A DNA stretch of 64,000 bases from Deltaproteobacteria bacterium (GTDB taxonomy: Bacteria; Myxococcota_A; Polyangia; GCA-2747355), in contig JACKDQ010000005.1 in the NCBI GenBank assembly GCA_020633415.1, positions 62,001 through 126,000 of the forward strand, in the 5' to 3' direction. The notes beneath the pieces are model-generated. The model was not told the origin of the DNA. It searched no databases and was given only the letters and a program-made list of their open reading frames with translations. The position numbers and the translations under genes were made by a program. This document shows positions 63,462 to 64,000 of the stretch, piece after piece; the first letter of the stretch is position 1; every line of letters begins with the position of its first letter.

Positions 63462-64000
63462 TTAGATTATGGTCTCGCGAGCTGGTCCGGGATCGGTTGC
63501 CGCGCTCTTGGTCGAACCCGGACGCACCTTGGCGTCGAGCGCCAAGTCCATCGCTTCGGCGATCGAGGCGACAAACACGAGCTCGATTTCGTCGCGGATG
63601 TCCTGAGGGATATCGACGGCATCCTTGCGGTTGCGTTCGGGCAGAAGCACGCGCTTCAAGCCGGCGCGGTGTGCGGCCAGGACTTTCTCCTTAATGCCGC
63701 CAACCGCCATCACTGTACCGCGCAACGAGATTTCGCCAGTCATCGCCACATCGGCGCGCACGGTTCGACCCGAGAGCAGCGAGACGACGGCCGCGACCAT
63801 CGTCAAACCGGCCGAGGGCCCGTCCTTGCGCACTGCACCCGCGGGCACGTGAATATGGATGTCCGACTTAGCAAAGAAGTTGTCCGGCAAGCCGAAACGC
63901 GCTGCGTTCGCCCGCGCATAGGTCAAGGCGGCCTGGGCGGACTCTTTCATCACGTCGCCGAGATGTCCTGAGAGGATCAGCTTGCCGGTACCCCGCATTT
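63462..64000 (-). CDS. lon: ATP-dependent Lon protease, C-terminal part (5' end beyond window)
   Basis: About 179 codons of the proteolytic domain; the gene continues past base 64000. The catalytic Ser (KDGPSAGLTM) and Lys (GGIKEKVLAA) dyad, GEISLRGTVMAVGG and LLPERNRKD are typical of LonA. The tail after the conserved domain is short (KVRPGSTKSAATDPGPARETII). Convergent with tatA across a 111-bp gap without an obvious terminator. Confidence 0.95.
   Translation of the reverse strand, partial: MRGTGKLILSGHLGDVMKESAQAALTYARANAARFGLPDNFFAKSDIHIHVPAGAVRKDGPSAGLTMVAAVVSLLSGRTVRADVAMTGEISLRGTVMAVGGIKEKVLAAHRAGLKRVLLPERNRKDAVDIPQDIRDEIELVFVASIAEAMDLALDAKVRPGSTKSAATDPGPARETII

Overview
The window is a gene-dense, visibly GC-rich bacterial chromosome segment of about 60 protein genes, with no insertion sequence, CRISPR array, rRNA or recognisable tRNA. 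The gene set points to a Gram-negative member of the Myxococcota (former Deltaproteobacteria). It has a Kdo-8-P synthase (LPS), many lipoproteins, a trypsin-like protease with a MYXO-CTERM-like C-terminal tail, a lysine-rich histone-H1-like protein, a MopE-like Cys/Asp-rich lipoprotein, degenerate GGDEF and PilZ proteins, and sigma-54-like promoters. This placement is an inference from gene content.

Layout. 0-2.7 kb: WxxGxW-repeat lipoprotein, YciI/GNAT fusion, histone-like gene with its own promoter and terminator. 2.8-7.0 kb (minus): split transketolase, poly(A) polymerase PcnB and a methyltransferase. 7.1-11.6 kb (plus): a putative barrel protein, a proline-rich protein, PepT, a DUF368 (PopT-like) lipid-carrier translocase and an exported protein. 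11.65-15.5 kb (minus): TatD, a Nudix CoA pyrophosphatase, a doubly anchored trypsin-like protease and a FemAB/BioF2-like acyltransferase. 15.7-25.1 kb (plus): sodium symporter, an overlooked 36-residue membrane peptide and an MFS transporter, then uvrA coupled to an ABC ATPase and an ABC-permease/CPBP-protease fusion, then an exported protein.

25.1-29.8 kb is the most distinctive region: a complete-looking lasso peptide locus. On the minus strand it runs RRE protein (B1), lasso cyclase (C), a 59-residue precursor (A) and an HPr-kinase-like peptide kinase. The leader protease (B2) lies convergent on the plus strand, beside a Crp/Fnr-type regulator. The predicted core is GAPPFGGGDPFASG with a Gly1-Asp9 ring.

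30-37.4 kb (minus): etfBA, a GAF protein, prfA, rpmE, a lipoprotein whose start codon sits inside the rho terminator, rho and acylphosphatase. 37.5-40.6 kb (plus): PilZ protein and a methyltransferase fused to about 650 residues of coiled coil. 40.6-46.6 kb (minus): dapA-dapB-murQ-anmK-GNAT (diaminopimelate synthesis plus muropeptide recycling), a TPR protein and ribF. 46.7-53.1 kb (plus): a small lipoprotein, then a UbiA prenyltransferase, two paralogous GT-C-like membrane proteins and a CrtC-like carotenoid hydratase. 53.1-61.4 kb (minus): degenerate GGDEF protein, a multi-thioredoxin lipoprotein, a MopE-like lipoprotein, cstA, hemG/hemY and hemE. 61.4-64 kb: an FGE-sulfatase-like protein, kdsA, a TatA homologue with a lipoprotein-like N-terminus, and the 3' end of lon running off the window.
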